Shown here: positions 35,684 through 44,716 of the stretch, in pieces | Layout of the letters: each line of letters begins with the position of its first letter | Position numbering within the stretch: position 1 is the first letter of the stretch | Source of the DNA: an uncultured Marinobacter sp. | GTDB lineage: Bacteria; Pseudomonadota; Gammaproteobacteria; Pseudomonadales; Oleiphilaceae | Direction of reading: 5' to 3' | Length of the DNA: 64,000 bases | NCBI RefSeq assembly: GCF_913055835.1 | Contig: NZ_CAJXKQ010000003.1 | Coordinates: 1 to 64,000 of the forward strand | The notes under the pieces: generated by a model | Database searches by the model: none | What the model saw: the letters and a program-made list of their open reading frames with translations, nothing else | What the model was told of the DNA's origin: nothing | Translations under genes and position numbers: made by a program

Positions 35684-36333
35684 TGTCAGGGTTTGATCTT
35701 GCAGGTCTGACAGCCTCTTTCGGCGGTGAGCGGGTTATAGGCCCGCTCTCGTTGAGAGTTCAAAAGGGCGAACGGGTCGGGCTGGTTGGTAAAAGTGGTG
35801 CAGGAAAATCCACGCTGATCCGCCTGATTCATGAGCAGGTAAACCGGGAATCTTCTCTGGTTCCTCAGGATCTCGGGCTGGTTAACGCTCTGCCTGTGTT
35901 CCATAACGTTTTTATGGGCCAACTGGACAAACACGCTACCTGGTACAACACGCTCACGCTGATCCGTCCGTTCTCGAAGGATCGAGACGACGTGCGTGAG
36001 CTGTTGAGAACCCTGGGTATGGCAGAGAAATTCTGGTTGCCTACAGCCTCGCTATCGGGAGGCCAGCGTCAGCGTGTGGCCATTGCCCGTGCGGTATATC
36101 GTAATGCCCCGGTACTTCTGGCTGATGAGCCTATATCGGCCCTGGATGGTCCCATGGCACATCTGGTAATGGATCTGTTAAGGGAGCGGTTCCAGACCAG
36201 CGTTATTGCACTGCACGATGTCGACATGGCACTGCAGTACTGCAGCCGGATTGTCGGTATTCAGGATGGCCAGGTGGCCCTGGACGAATCCAGTGAGCGC
36301 CTGACTGCCACCGACGTAACGTCGCTGTACTAG
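35683..36333 (+). CDS. ABC transporter ATP-binding protein of the selenium importer
   Basis: 216 residues. Walker A GLVGKSGAGKSTLIRL, signature LSGGQRQRVAIARA and Walker B LLADEPISALDG are complete. It resembles PhnC-type ATPases but is shorter. Its ATG overlaps the TGA of the binding-protein gene, and the permease gene follows after 14 bp. It supplies energy for import. Confidence 0.88.
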   Translation: MSGFDLAGLTASFGGERVIGPLSLRVQKGERVGLVGKSGAGKSTLIRLIHEQVNRESSLVPQDLGLVNALPVFHNVFMGQLDKHATWYNTLTLIRPFSKDRDDVRELLRTLGMAEKFWLPTASLSGGQRQRVAIARAVYRNAPVLLADEPISALDGPMAHLVMDLLRERFQTSVIALHDVDMALQYCSRIVGIQDGQVALDESSERLTATDVTSLY

Positions 36334-36347
36334 GGAACGGCCTCTTC

Positions 36348-37814
36348 ATGCTTTCTTCCCCAACGGTCCGCACCAGCTTTATCTTTGTTGCCGTCGCCCT
36401 GATCGGCTTGCTATTCGCGGACATTGCAATCACGGCATCCAATCCGTGGCGAGACCTCGGTAACTTCTTCCTCGGGGTTGTAACGCCCAACTTTTTCAGC
36501 AGCGAGGGTCTGATGACCGCCCTGCTGAGAACGGTTGCCTTTGCTTTTGTCGGAGTAGCACTGGGAAGCGTTTGCGGTTTCCTGTTGTCGCTGATCTACC
36601 GTTTCCTACCGGTGCGCATTTTCTGTGCTTTTATAAGGGCTATTCACGAGCTCTTCTGGGCCCTTATCTTTCTGCAGTTTTTCGGCTTCCATCCGCTCAC
36701 CGGTGTGCTGGCAATCGCCATCCCTTATTCCGGGATCTTCGCCAAGGTGTATTCCGAAATCCTGGATGAAGCCGACCCCGAGCCAAGAAGACTCTTGCCT
36801 CCTGGCACCGGAACGATTGCGGCGTTTCTTTACACCCGGATTCCGGACTGCTGGGTCCAGCTTCGCACCTATACAGCCTATCGCCTGGAGTGTGGCCTAC
36901 GTTCAAGCGCCATTCTCGGGTTCGTAGGGCTGCCCACGCTGGGCTTCTATCTGGAATCCTCGTTCTCGCAGGGGCTCTATTCCGACGCGGGCGCAATGCT
37001 CATTCTGTTTTATGTACTGATCGCAACCATGCCTTTGTGGGTTAAGCCGAAGATCCTGCCCTTCTACATTGTGGGCGCGCCCTTCTTCCTTGGTGATGGC
37101 TTGCCCATTGTCTGGGGCAACGTTGAGCGTTTTTTCACAGAGGACATTGTCCCCAGTCCACTGCGTGATGGTGAGGGCCTTGCCGGGCTGATCCCCTGGT
37201 TCAACGATCTGATGATCAACCAGGCCATGCCCGGCATCTGGAATACCGTGATACTCACACAGATTGCGCTGGTGGCCACCGGTATCCTCACCCTGCTCGC
37301 TTTCCCGCTGATCTCCAACCACTTCGGTGGCCCGGTTCGGCGCACATCCGGCCATGTGTTTCTGGTTATTGCCCGTTCAACCCCGGAATACATCCTGGCC
37401 TATATTCTTCTGCAGCTCTGGGGGCCCTCGATGTTGCCTGCGGTGGTCGCGCTTGCGCTTCATAACGGCGGGATCATCGGTCATCTGATAGGCCGGCAGA
37501 CCAATGGCATTCGTCTGCGGCCAGACGCGCCAACCGGTTTCAACCGTTACAGCTGGGAACTTGTGCCGAGGATTTACCGGTCATTCCTGGCTTTCCTTTT
37601 CTATCGCTGGGAAATCATCATGCGGGAGACTGCCATTCTGGGCATTCTCGGGATCTACACCCTGGGCTTCTACGTCGACAGCGCGATCCAGAATATCCGT
37701 TTTGATCGCGCCATGGTGCTCATTCTGATAACCGCCCTGCTGAACATTGGCATCGACGCCCTCGGCCGCTACATTCGCCGCAAGCTGGCCCTTCAAACCA
37801 TGCCCACCTGTTAA
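36348..37814 (+). CDS. ABC importer permease with two fused membrane domains
   Basis: 488 residues, about twice a usual PhnE permease. Each half has several membrane helices and its own coupling region: SEILDEADPEPRRLLP in the first and RYSWELVPRIYRSF with IIMRETAILGILG in the second. The two halves share GFYLESS/GFYVDSA-type segments, so the gene is a PhnE-PhnE tandem fusion that can form the whole channel by itself. Last gene of the importer operon; a hairpin follows at 37819. Confidence 0.87.
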   Translation: MLSSPTVRTSFIFVAVALIGLLFADIAITASNPWRDLGNFFLGVVTPNFFSSEGLMTALLRTVAFAFVGVALGSVCGFLLSLIYRFLPVRIFCAFIRAIHELFWALIFLQFFGFHPLTGVLAIAIPYSGIFAKVYSEILDEADPEPRRLLPPGTGTIAAFLYTRIPDCWVQLRTYTAYRLECGLRSSAILGFVGLPTLGFYLESSFSQGLYSDAGAMLILFYVLIATMPLWVKPKILPFYIVGAPFFLGDGLPIVWGNVERFFTEDIVPSPLRDGEGLAGLIPWFNDLMINQAMPGIWNTVILTQIALVATGILTLLAFPLISNHFGGPVRRTSGHVFLVIARSTPEYILAYILLQLWGPSMLPAVVALALHNGGIIGHLIGRQTNGIRLRPDAPTGFNRYSWELVPRIYRSFLAFLFYRWEIIMRETAILGILGIYTLGFYVDSAIQNIRFDRAMVLILITALLNIGIDALGRYIRRKLALQTMPTC

Positions 37815-37818
37815 TCAG

Positions 37819-37849
37819 TGACGCTAAGGATCCGTTGCGATCCTCGTCA
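37819..37849 (+). terminator. Long hairpin after the selenium ABC operon
   Basis: TGACG-CTA-AGGATC-CGTTGC-GATCCT-CGTCA: a 6-bp inner and 5-bp outer stem joined by a 3-nt bulge, starting five bases after the stop. No clear T-tract follows, so termination may need Rho or the hairpin may only protect the mRNA. Confidence 0.4.
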
Positions 37850-37960
37850 CAGTTCCGTCATTTCAGTCAATCCGGGGCCCGTTAATGGCGACGGGTTAGC
37901 GGTATGAGCAGGATACATTCCGTTACACTCTGATCACTTTCTGCAACATTCAGAGTTCTG

Positions 37961-38575
37961 GTGATGATAGTTAACGGATTGATTGTGTTTATCCAGATGG
38001 GGCTTCTGGCCCTGCTTGTCCTGCTCGCCATAAGGATGATCACACTGGTGCGCACAGAGCCCCTGGCGGCGGGCCATCAGAAGGTCTGGCAAGGCAAACA
38101 GTCCGGTGAGTCTCATTCCCCAGAATTTACCGCTGGCACCTCAGAATGGCCTGTTGCAGTACGCAAACCGGTTGTCGATGCGGCCCCGGACCGTGCCGAG
38201 CTCATTACCCGGCTGCATATTCTGGCAGGGCTTCAGGAAAGGGATTGCCGTGTTAACGGCCTGGAACTGTCAACGGCGCCAGACGCCGTCAAGGCTTATG
38301 CCGCTGCCTGGCTCTATGGTGCCGGATGTGCCCTCAGCGATAAAAGCACCCGACACTCGACAGCGCTTGCCGGCATCGTTGCCCAGATTGCCAGTCGAAA
38401 AACCGGACTTCGCCAGCCGGAGGCGGTTCAGGCGATATCAACATTGACGGCCAGTACGGTTTTCCTGGCCTGCTTCAGGGCGGGATTGGAAGGGGCGGAA
38501 TTCTGGCGGTATAACCACTACGTACCGCCAACATCGAGTCTTTACGAGGCTATTACCGCTAACGCGTTTATTTAA
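37961..38575 (+). CDS. Uncharacterised membrane-anchored protein
   Basis: 204 residues starting with GTG at 37961 or ATG at 37964. One N-terminal membrane helix (VNGLIVFIQMGLLALLVLLAI) is followed by a polar linker and an alpha-helical domain (AYAAAWLYGAGCALSDKS, ALAGIVAQIASRKTG, LACFRAGLEGAEFW). No known domain recognised. It follows the selenium operon after 146 bp that include a hairpin, so it is probably transcribed separately. Ends 7 bp into the convergent gene. Confidence 0.6.
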   Translation: MMIVNGLIVFIQMGLLALLVLLAIRMITLVRTEPLAAGHQKVWQGKQSGESHSPEFTAGTSEWPVAVRKPVVDAAPDRAELITRLHILAGLQERDCRVNGLELSTAPDAVKAYAAAWLYGAGCALSDKSTRHSTALAGIVAQIASRKTGLRQPEAVQAISTLTASTVFLACFRAGLEGAEFWRYNHYVPPTSSLYEAITANAFI

Positions 38576-38882
38576 CGGCCTGTTTGGGTGCGGTTTCAAG
38601 CACCCAGTCGGTGCCCAGCGCCACAGGTTCGGCGTGATCCTGTTCGTCTGCACGGCTGCCGGTAATTTCGGGCCGGCTGAACCCGCCATCATCGGTATTG
38701 GCCATGCTGTCCACGTCTACCGAACGCACCACATAGGTCACGCCATCGGCCAGTACTTTGGCCCGATGCGTCAAGCCGAAGACAAACCGGCAGTAATCCA
38801 GCTTGAGCTGAATCAGATCCTGCTCGGCCTTGCGGATTTTTCGCAGCAGTACTTTCTGAACGCTATCTCCGTAATCCATCAC
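38568..38882 (-). CDS. Small uncharacterised protein
   Basis: 104 residues, soluble. The N-terminal 55 residues are conserved-looking and helical (VQKVLLRKIRKAEQDLIQLK, DYCRFVFGLTHRAKVLADG); the tail is acidic and low-complexity. No domain recognised. It lies downstream of and in the same direction as the 157-residue gene, separated by 81 bp. Confidence 0.55.
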   Translation of the reverse strand: MMDYGDSVQKVLLRKIRKAEQDLIQLKLDYCRFVFGLTHRAKVLADGVTYVVRSVDVDSMANTDDGGFSRPEITGSRADEQDHAEPVALGTDWVLETAPKQAVK

Positions 38883-38963
38883 GTTGTCCCTGGTAGTGGC
38901 GATAGAGTGATTTTACACAATCCCGGCCCTTTGTCAGCCGACTGGCCGCCAGATCCCGCGGGC

Positions 38964-39437
38964 TCAGTGGGGTTCGGCCTGAAAAACCAGCTTCACCGGG
39001 ATGCCTTCGATGGGCGCTTGCCCCTGCTGCAGATCGATGCGCCAGGTCATGGTGGCATCCACTGTACACAACGGCGCCGTGAACCGTGCCGAGTATTCGT
39101 TCCCGGTTCGGTTGCCCAGAGGCACCGGGTACTCGCCCATATACATGGATTCCCCCCGGAGCACCGCAAGAAAACGTTCGGGCCGCTGCGGCGTAACAAC
39201 CGTGAGGCGGTACTCAGTGCCCTGGGCACCCTCGCCCGCCTCACTGAGGCTGACTTCCCAATCCCCCGAGTTGTCTGACCACCGGCACGGGCCTTCCTGG
39301 AGCAGCTCGCACTGTTCGGTGGGTGCTGCGCTCTTGCCTTCCCGGCTTTTATCCGCATCCTCAAGCATGCCGGGGCCGAAAACAGCCACGGCAATAAGCC
39401 CCAGAATCAATCCTGCCACTGCAATAGCGCGTAACAT
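38964..39437 (-). CDS. Uncharacterised membrane-anchored periplasmic protein
   Basis: 157 residues from the ATG at 39435-39437. The open frame continues 160 codons upstream but that part overlaps the ABC gene on the other strand and is not protein-like, so it is excluded. One membrane segment (AIAVAGLILGLIAVAVFGPGML) precedes a periplasmic region with four cysteines (CELLQEGPCRW and two more) and beta-rich sequence (YRLTVVTPQRPERFLAVLRG). Function unknown. Divergent from the ABC exporter operon. Confidence 0.65.
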   Translation of the reverse strand: MLRAIAVAGLILGLIAVAVFGPGMLEDADKSREGKSAAPTEQCELLQEGPCRWSDNSGDWEVSLSEAGEGAQGTEYRLTVVTPQRPERFLAVLRGESMYMGEYPVPLGNRTGNEYSARFTAPLCTVDATMTWRIDLQQGQAPIEGIPVKLVFQAEPH

Positions 39438-39569
39438 AACGGCACCCCGAACAAACCTGCCGGGCATTATGGGGATTTCTCCCGCCAAGGCAAAGGTTTC
39501 TAAACTGGCGCCTGTCATGAGAAAATACCGCGCCTTCAATTCGACCCATTTTGACCACAGGACACGCCC

Positions 39570-40490
39570 GTGCAGCCGGATATCTCCGTTAAGCACCTGA
39601 GCAAGGTATATGGTGACGGTTTTCAGGCCCTGAAGAACATCAACCTGGAGATCCGCCGTGGCGAAATCTTCGCCCTGCTCGGCCCCAATGGCGCCGGCAA
39701 GACCACGCTCATCAGCATCATCTGCGGCATTGTCAATCTCTCTTCCGGCGAGGTAAAAGCGGCCGGCTACGACATTGTCAAAGATTACCGCAAAGCCCGC
39801 GAGACCATCGGCCTGGTGCCCCAGGAGCTGAACACCGATTCGTTCGAAACCGTCTGGGATGCCGTGTCCTTCAGCCGCGGCTTGTTTGGCAAGGCGCCAA
39901 AGCCGTCGCATATCCAAAAGGTGCTAAAAGACCTTTCCCTGTGGGACAAGCGCAACAACCGCATTATGTCCCTGTCCGGGGGCATGAAGCGGCGGGTGAT
40001 GATTGCCAAGGCGCTATCCCATGAACCGCAAATTCTGTTTCTGGATGAGCCAACCGCGGGCGTGGATGTCGAGCTGCGCCGTGACATGTGGGAGATGGTG
40101 CGCAAGCTCCGGGAAAGCGGTGTAACCATCATCCTCACTACCCACTACATTGAAGAAGCCGAGGAGATGGCGGACCGGATCGGGGTAATCCGGCAGGGTG
40201 AAATCATCTTGGTGGAGGACAAGACCCAGCTGATGACCAAACTGGGCAAGAAGGAGCTGCGCCTCCACCTGGCACAAAAGCTCGACAAGGTCCCGGGCGA
40301 GCTTACCCTGGAACCGGTGGAACTGTCCGAAGATGGCTACGAACTGATCTACACCTTCGATTCCCAACAGGAACAGGCCGGCGTTGCCAGGCTGCTTCGC
40401 ACTCTCGGGGATCTGGGAATCGAATACCGGGATCTGCAAACCCGGGAAAGCTCCCTTGAAGAGATTTTTGTCGGCCTGGTGCACGAGTAA
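39570..40490 (+). CDS. ABC-2 type exporter, ATP-binding protein
   Basis: 306 residues from a GTG start. Walker [16 protein letters not shown], signature [16 protein letters not shown], Walker [15 protein letters not shown] and a C-terminal extension, as in YadG/DrrA-type ATPases. It pairs with the permease gene 25 bp downstream. Such exporters move drugs, lipids or polysaccharide; the substrate is unknown. Confidence 0.88.
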   Translation: MQPDISVKHLSKVYGDGFQALKNINLEIRRGEIFALLGPNGAGKTTLISIICGIVNLSSGEVKAAGYDIVKDYRKARETIGLVPQELNTDSFETVWDAVSFSRGLFGKAPKPSHIQKVLKDLSLWDKRNNRIMSLSGGMKRRVMIAKALSHEPQILFLDEPTAGVDVELRRDMWEMVRKLRESGVTIILTTHYIEEAEEMADRIGVIRQGEIILVEDKTQLMTKLGKKELRLHLAQKLDKVPGELTLEPVELSEDGYELIYTFDSQQEQAGVARLLRTLGDLGIEYRDLQTRESSLEEIFVGLVHE

Positions 40491-40515
40491 GCCCGCCGGC
40501 CCAACGGAGAAAGGC

Positions 40516-41277
40516 ATGAACCTTTACGGTATCCGCGCAATCTACAAATTCGAAATGGCCCGCATGCGCCGCACGGTGATGCAGAGCGTGCTTTCGCCGG
40601 TGATATCCACCTGCCTGTATTTCGTGGTCTTCGGCTCCGCCATTGGCTCGCGTATGGGGGATATCGACAACATCGCCTATGGGGCTTACATCATCCCGGG
40701 GCTGGTAATGCTGTCCCTGCTGATGCAGAGCATTTCCAACGCTTCGTTTGGCATCTACATGCCCAAGTTTTCGGGCACCATCTATGAAGTCCTCTCGGCG
40801 CCGGTGTCCTATGTCGAGGTGGTTCTGGGTTACGTTGGCGCCGCTGCAACCAAGTCCGTGATCTTGGGGCTGATCATCCTGGCCACCGCGAAATTCTTCG
40901 TGGATTACGACGTGCTGCACCCTTTCTGGATGTTCTCCTTCCTGGTGCTGACCTCCATCACCTTCAGCCTGTTCGGGTTCATCATCGGAATCTGGGCGGA
41001 TGGGTTCGAGAAACTCCAGATTGTGCCGATGATGATCGTCACACCACTGGTGTTCCTCGGCGGCACCTTCTACTCCATCGATATGCTGCCGGACGTATGG
41101 CAGACCGTGAGCCTGTTCAACCCGGTGGTCTATCTGATCAGCGGCTTCCGCTGGGCGTTCTACGGTGTGTCAGACGTTCATGTGGGCATCAGCGTGGGCA
41201 TGACCCTGGTGTTCCTCACTGCTTGCATGGTGGGCATCTGGTGGATCTTCAAAACCGGCTACCGGTTGCGCTCGTGA
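40516..41277 (+). CDS. ABC-2 type exporter, permease
   Basis: 253 residues from the ATG at 40516, preceded by GGAGAAAGG; the open frame extends further upstream inside the ATPase gene but that part is not real. Six membrane helices with the ABC-2 motif region [16 protein letters not shown] and [15 protein letters not shown], close to YadH. Partner of the preceding ATPase. Its stop overlaps the GTG of the DUF192 gene. Confidence 0.9.
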   Translation: MNLYGIRAIYKFEMARMRRTVMQSVLSPVISTCLYFVVFGSAIGSRMGDIDNIAYGAYIIPGLVMLSLLMQSISNASFGIYMPKFSGTIYEVLSAPVSYVEVVLGYVGAAATKSVILGLIILATAKFFVDYDVLHPFWMFSFLVLTSITFSLFGFIIGIWADGFEKLQIVPMMIVTPLVFLGGTFYSIDMLPDVWQTVSLFNPVVYLISGFRWAFYGVSDVHVGISVGMTLVFLTACMVGIWWIFKTGYRLRS

Positions 41278-41792
41278 AGGCAGCATCGGGAGGTTTTCGA
41301 GGGCTGAAAGTCTGGCTTATGCTGGCGTTCAGCTCGCTGATTTACGGGTGTTCTTCAGGCATCGCCGCACCGCAAGAGGGTCTGCCGGTTGTTGAAGCCT
41401 GTTTCGTGTCCGCAGCGAGCACAGTGCCGGTAAAACTGGAAGTGGCCAGTAGCGCCGACCAGCGCCAGAAGGGATTGATGGGCCGCACGTCTCTGGCGCC
41501 CTACGCCGGTATGCTGTTCGAGTACAGCGAGCTCAGGGAAGCCAGCCACGGCTTCTGGATGTACAAGACCCTGATTCCCCTGGACATCGCCTACCTGAAC
41601 CAGGACGGTGTGATTGGCAGCATCCGCCAGATGGTTCCCTGCGCCTCAGCCAGTGGCGCGGGCTGCCCCTCCTACCCCGCCGGCGTGCCTTTTATTCAGG
41701 CGGTGGAAATGAATGCCGGGTTTTTCCAGGAACACGGAATCGGGCAAGGTGACCGGCTTTACGTCGGAACAGACAATTGCCCGGAGCAATAA
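41274..41792 (+). CDS. DUF192 family lipoprotein
   Basis: 172 residues from a GTG at 41274 overlapping the permease stop (GTGA). The N-terminus [17 protein letters not shown] is a lipoprotein signal with a lipobox ending in cysteine. The remainder has [37 protein letters not shown] and [14 protein letters not shown], the hallmarks of DUF192. The family's role is unknown. The tight overlap with an exporter permease hints at joint expression. Confidence 0.85.
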   Translation: MKAASGGFRGLKVWLMLAFSSLIYGCSSGIAAPQEGLPVVEACFVSAASTVPVKLEVASSADQRQKGLMGRTSLAPYAGMLFEYSELREASHGFWMYKTLIPLDIAYLNQDGVIGSIRQMVPCASASGAGCPSYPAGVPFIQAVEMNAGFFQEHGIGQGDRLYVGTDNCPEQ

Positions 41793-41819
41793 GCCCCGGG
41801 TTCCTTCTATAAACCCGGT

Positions 41820-42611
41820 TCAGCTGTCTTTCCACTCCGGCTTTCGCTTCTCCAGAAACGCACAGATACCTTCCTGGGCATCGTTGGCCATCATGTTGTC
41901 GGCCATCACTTTCGATGTGTACTCGTAGGCATCTTCCAGCGGCATTTCCAGCTGCCGGTAGAAAGCTTCCTTGCCGATCTTCAGAGTGTGGCCAGACTTA
42001 TCGGCAATGGTGCGGGCCAGCTTGTAGACCATCTCGTCCAGGTGCTGCTCGTCGACGATCTGATTGACCAGCCCGATGCGTTCCGCCTTCACGGCACCGA
42101 TCATTTCACCGGTCAGCAGCATTTCCATGGCGTGCTTGCGGGACACATTGCGGGACAGTGCCACCATCGGCGTGGAACAGAACAGCCCGATGTTCACCCC
42201 GGGCGTGGCAAACCGCGCCGTATCTGCCGCTACAGCAAGGTCACAGCTGGCCACCAGCTGACAGCCTGCGGCGGTGGCAACACCCGCCACCCGGGCAATC
42301 ACCGGCCGGGGCAGGTTCACGATCTGCTGCATCACCTTGCTGCACTGGTTAAACAGCGCCAGCTGGAACTCATGGCTATCAAACTGCTCCCGCACTTCCC
42401 GAAGGTCGTGGCCGGCACAGAACACGTTGCCGTGGGCGGCCAGGACCACAACCCGGGTTTCCGTATCGGAGGCGATAATCTCCAGTTCTTCTGACAGCGC
42501 CTCCAGCATGGCCATGGAAAGGCTGTTTTTCTTCTCCGGCTGGTTCAGCGTGAGCGTGGTAATGCCATTCTCGCTGTACTTGTGCACCAGTTCTGCTGTT
42601 TGTTCGGTCAT
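41820..42611 (-). CDS. Crotonase-family protein (enoyl-CoA hydratase/isomerase)
   Basis: 263 residues with the crotonase fold: LAAHGNVFCAGHDLREV (first oxyanion segment), RVAGVATAAGCQLVASCDL and FATPGVNIGLFCSTPMVAL. The place usually occupied by the first hydratase glutamate (QPE in classic enzymes) reads PGV, while a Glu is kept in HAMEMLLTG. It may therefore be a non-hydratase member, resembling mitochondrial ECHDC3. Single gene, divergent from the microprotein gene. Confidence 0.8.
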   Translation of the reverse strand: MTEQTAELVHKYSENGITTLTLNQPEKKNSLSMAMLEALSEELEIIASDTETRVVVLAAHGNVFCAGHDLREVREQFDSHEFQLALFNQCSKVMQQIVNLPRPVIARVAGVATAAGCQLVASCDLAVAADTARFATPGVNIGLFCSTPMVALSRNVSRKHAMEMLLTGEMIGAVKAERIGLVNQIVDEQHLDEMVYKLARTIADKSGHTLKIGKEAFYRQLEMPLEDAYEYTSKVMADNMMANDAQEGICAFLEKRKPEWKDS

Positions 42612-42798
42612 GGGGACACTCCATTTTTAACGTTGCTGCACCGGGCAATCTGCAAACTTACCCAGAGTATTGCTGACTGCGTCTATACTGTCGAAGCGAC
42701 TTTTGTAGGATGCTCAGTTTTCAGGGCCTTGAGGTTGTTATCGCGATCTGCCGCCCATAGGCTGTTTGTATAAGCCTAAATGCAGAGAGGAAAAACGC

Positions 42799-42942
42799 AT
42801 GTCGAAATCGATAATCCTCAAAGCCATCTTTGCCATCGCGGTTATTGGCGGAGCCATCTTCATCATCATCAAAGACGAACCAGCAACACCAACTGGCGAC
42901 ATCAACAGCATCCAGCCGTTGCCAGAACAGGACAACCCTTAA
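42799..42942 (+). CDS. 47-residue single-helix membrane microprotein
   Basis: ATG at 42799 with GAGAGG upstream opens MSKSIILKAIFAIAVIGG, continues AIFIIIKDEPATPTGD and ends at TAA 42940-42942. One membrane helix (residues 5-24) with a short proline-rich tail, N-in or C-out orientation uncertain. Codon use is like neighbouring genes. No known family recognised. It precedes the DMT transporter gene by 38 bp and could be co-transcribed with it. Confidence 0.6.
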   Translation: MSKSIILKAIFAIAVIGGAIFIIIKDEPATPTGDINSIQPLPEQDNP

Positions 42943-42980
42943 GCTAAACCACAAACCACTCCGGAACAGGCGACCCCACA

Positions 42981-43859
42981 TTGCAGACAACCCGAATCAA
43001 AGGACTGACCATCGCCGCCCTCGGCGTGCTGTTTATCGTCCCGGATGCGCTGCTTGTGAAAATCACCTCCGTGGACCCGGTGGTGTTCCTGTTCTGGCGG
43101 GGCTTATTGCTGGCCCTCAGTTTCCTTGTGATCAACTGGGCCCGTTACCGTTCCCGGCTGGTGCCTGAAATCCGCAAATGCGGCCGTAAAGGGCTTTTCT
43201 GCGCCGGTGCCTTTGCTATCAGCACCCTGGGATTCGTGGTGGGCATGAAGAACACCGCTGCCGGCAATGTGCTGGTAATTCTCAACACCGCACCGGTTAT
43301 CGCCGCCGTTATTGCCTGGGCGGTCTGGAAGGAGACCCTGCCGCTGCGAACCTGGGTGGTCATCCTCCTGTGTGTGACCGGTGCCACCTTCATGGCCGTG
43401 GGAGAATTCGGCAAAGGTGACCCGCTGGGTCTGCTGATGGCGGTGGTTGCCGCCACGGCTCTGGCTTCCAATCTCAACGTTGCGCGCTCCAAACCCGACA
43501 GTGACATGAGCGTGATGCTCATGTTCGGAGCCCTGGTGCTGGCAGCCGTAGCCGCTGTGTTTGGTGGAGCCCAGATGCCATCGGGCCGGGACTTCTTCTT
43601 TATCGCCCTGCTCTGCCTCGTGTTCCTGCCAACCGCCTGCATTCTGATACAGATTGGCCCACGCTACATTCCGGCGGCAGAAGTCAGCCTGATGCTGCTT
43701 CTGGAGACCGTGCTCGGATCCTTCCTGGTGTGGTTGTTCCTGGGCGAAGTGCCGCCGAAGCTCAGCCTGGTGGGTGGTGTCATTGTGTTCTCGGCCCTGG
43801 CGGCGCACGGTTGGACGGAGGTCAGCCGATACCGCAAGGCGCGACTGGCAGTTGATTAA
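42981..43859 (+). CDS. EamA/DMT-family transporter
   Basis: 292 residues from a TTG start at 42981. Ten membrane helices in two EamA repeats: GVLFIVPDALLVKITSVDPV and FWRGLLLALSFLVI open the first, IQIGPRYIPAAEVSLMLLLE marks the second. DMT members export amino acids or metabolites; the substrate is unknown. Followed after 53 bp by a crotonase gene in the same direction. Confidence 0.87.
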   Translation: MQTTRIKGLTIAALGVLFIVPDALLVKITSVDPVVFLFWRGLLLALSFLVINWARYRSRLVPEIRKCGRKGLFCAGAFAISTLGFVVGMKNTAAGNVLVILNTAPVIAAVIAWAVWKETLPLRTWVVILLCVTGATFMAVGEFGKGDPLGLLMAVVAATALASNLNVARSKPDSDMSVMLMFGALVLAAVAAVFGGAQMPSGRDFFFIALLCLVFLPTACILIQIGPRYIPAAEVSLMLLLETVLGSFLVWLFLGEVPPKLSLVGGVIVFSALAAHGWTEVSRYRKARLAVD

Positions 43860-43912
43860 TCCGGTTCCCGCGCGCGAAGATACGCGCTGATCAAAAACAA
43901 GGAACCGCAAAC

Positions 43913-44716
43913 ATGACCACCGTACCCCAGCTCACCGACGCATTGCTCACCCTGGAAAACCGGGTAGCCACCCTCACCCTCAACCGTCACGACCTGCGCA
44001 ATGCGCTGACAGGCTCACACCTGATTGACGACATCGTGACCACCGCGGAATGGGTGAACCAGTGTGACGATGTGTCGGTACTGGTGATCACTGGGGCGGG
44101 CTCCGCCTTCAGCGCCGGCGGCAACATCCGGGACATGGCCAACCGCAGCGGCGATTTCGCCGGAGACGTGGCCGAATGCGCCGACCGTTACCGTAAAGGC
44201 ATTCAGCGCATTCCCCTGGCCCTCCAGAATGTGGAAGTGCCCATCATTGCCGCCGTAAATGGACCCGCCATTGGCGCCGGCTTCGATCTGGCCAACATGG
44301 CGGATATCCGCATTGCCTCGGAAAGCGCCAAGTTCGGCGAAACCTTCCTCAACCTGGGCATCATCCCCGGCGACGGCGGTGCCTGGTTCATGCAGCGCCT
44401 GATCGGCTACCAGCGCGCGTTCGAACTCACGCTCACCGGCCGTGTGATCGATGCCGCCGAGGCCAAGGAACTGGGTATTGTTCTGAAGGTGGTGCCAGCG
44501 GAAGAACTGCTGAACGCCGCAAACGCCATGGCCAACCGCATCGCCAGCCAACCACCGAAAGCCACGCGCCTGACCAAACGCCTGATGAAAATGGCGCCGA
44601 GAATGGAGCTGAAGGATTTCCTCGACGTGTGTGCGAACTTCCAGGGCATGTGCCATAACGAGCCAGAGCATCTGGAAGCGGTGAATAAAATGCTGGAGGC
44701 TATGTCGAAAAAATAG
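43913..44716 (+). CDS. Enoyl-CoA hydratase/isomerase family protein
   Basis: 267 residues. Crotonase signatures ITGAGSAFSAGGNIRDM and AAVNGPAIGAGFDLANMADI are present; the active-site strand reads FGETFLNLGIIPGDGGAWF, with Asp in PGDGG, a variant common in non-classical members. C-terminal helices LTKRLMKMAPRMELKDF follow. It acts on acyl-CoA substrates; exact reaction unknown. Its stop is directly followed by the tRNA on the other strand. Confidence 0.87.
   Translation: MTTVPQLTDALLTLENRVATLTLNRHDLRNALTGSHLIDDIVTTAEWVNQCDDVSVLVITGAGSAFSAGGNIRDMANRSGDFAGDVAECADRYRKGIQRIPLALQNVEVPIIAAVNGPAIGAGFDLANMADIRIASESAKFGETFLNLGIIPGDGGAWFMQRLIGYQRAFELTLTGRVIDAAEAKELGIVLKVVPAEELLNAANAMANRIASQPPKATRLTKRLMKMAPRMELKDFLDVCANFQGMCHNEPEHLEAVNKMLEAMSKK

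Noticed and set aside
39438-39917. N-terminal extension of the 157-residue gene
   Set aside because: It is antisense to the ABC ATPase gene; the membrane helix near 39437 gives a natural start.
40384-40515. N-terminal extension of the ABC-2 permease
   Set aside because: It lies inside the ATPase gene in another frame; the ATG at 40516 has a strong GGAGAAAGG site.
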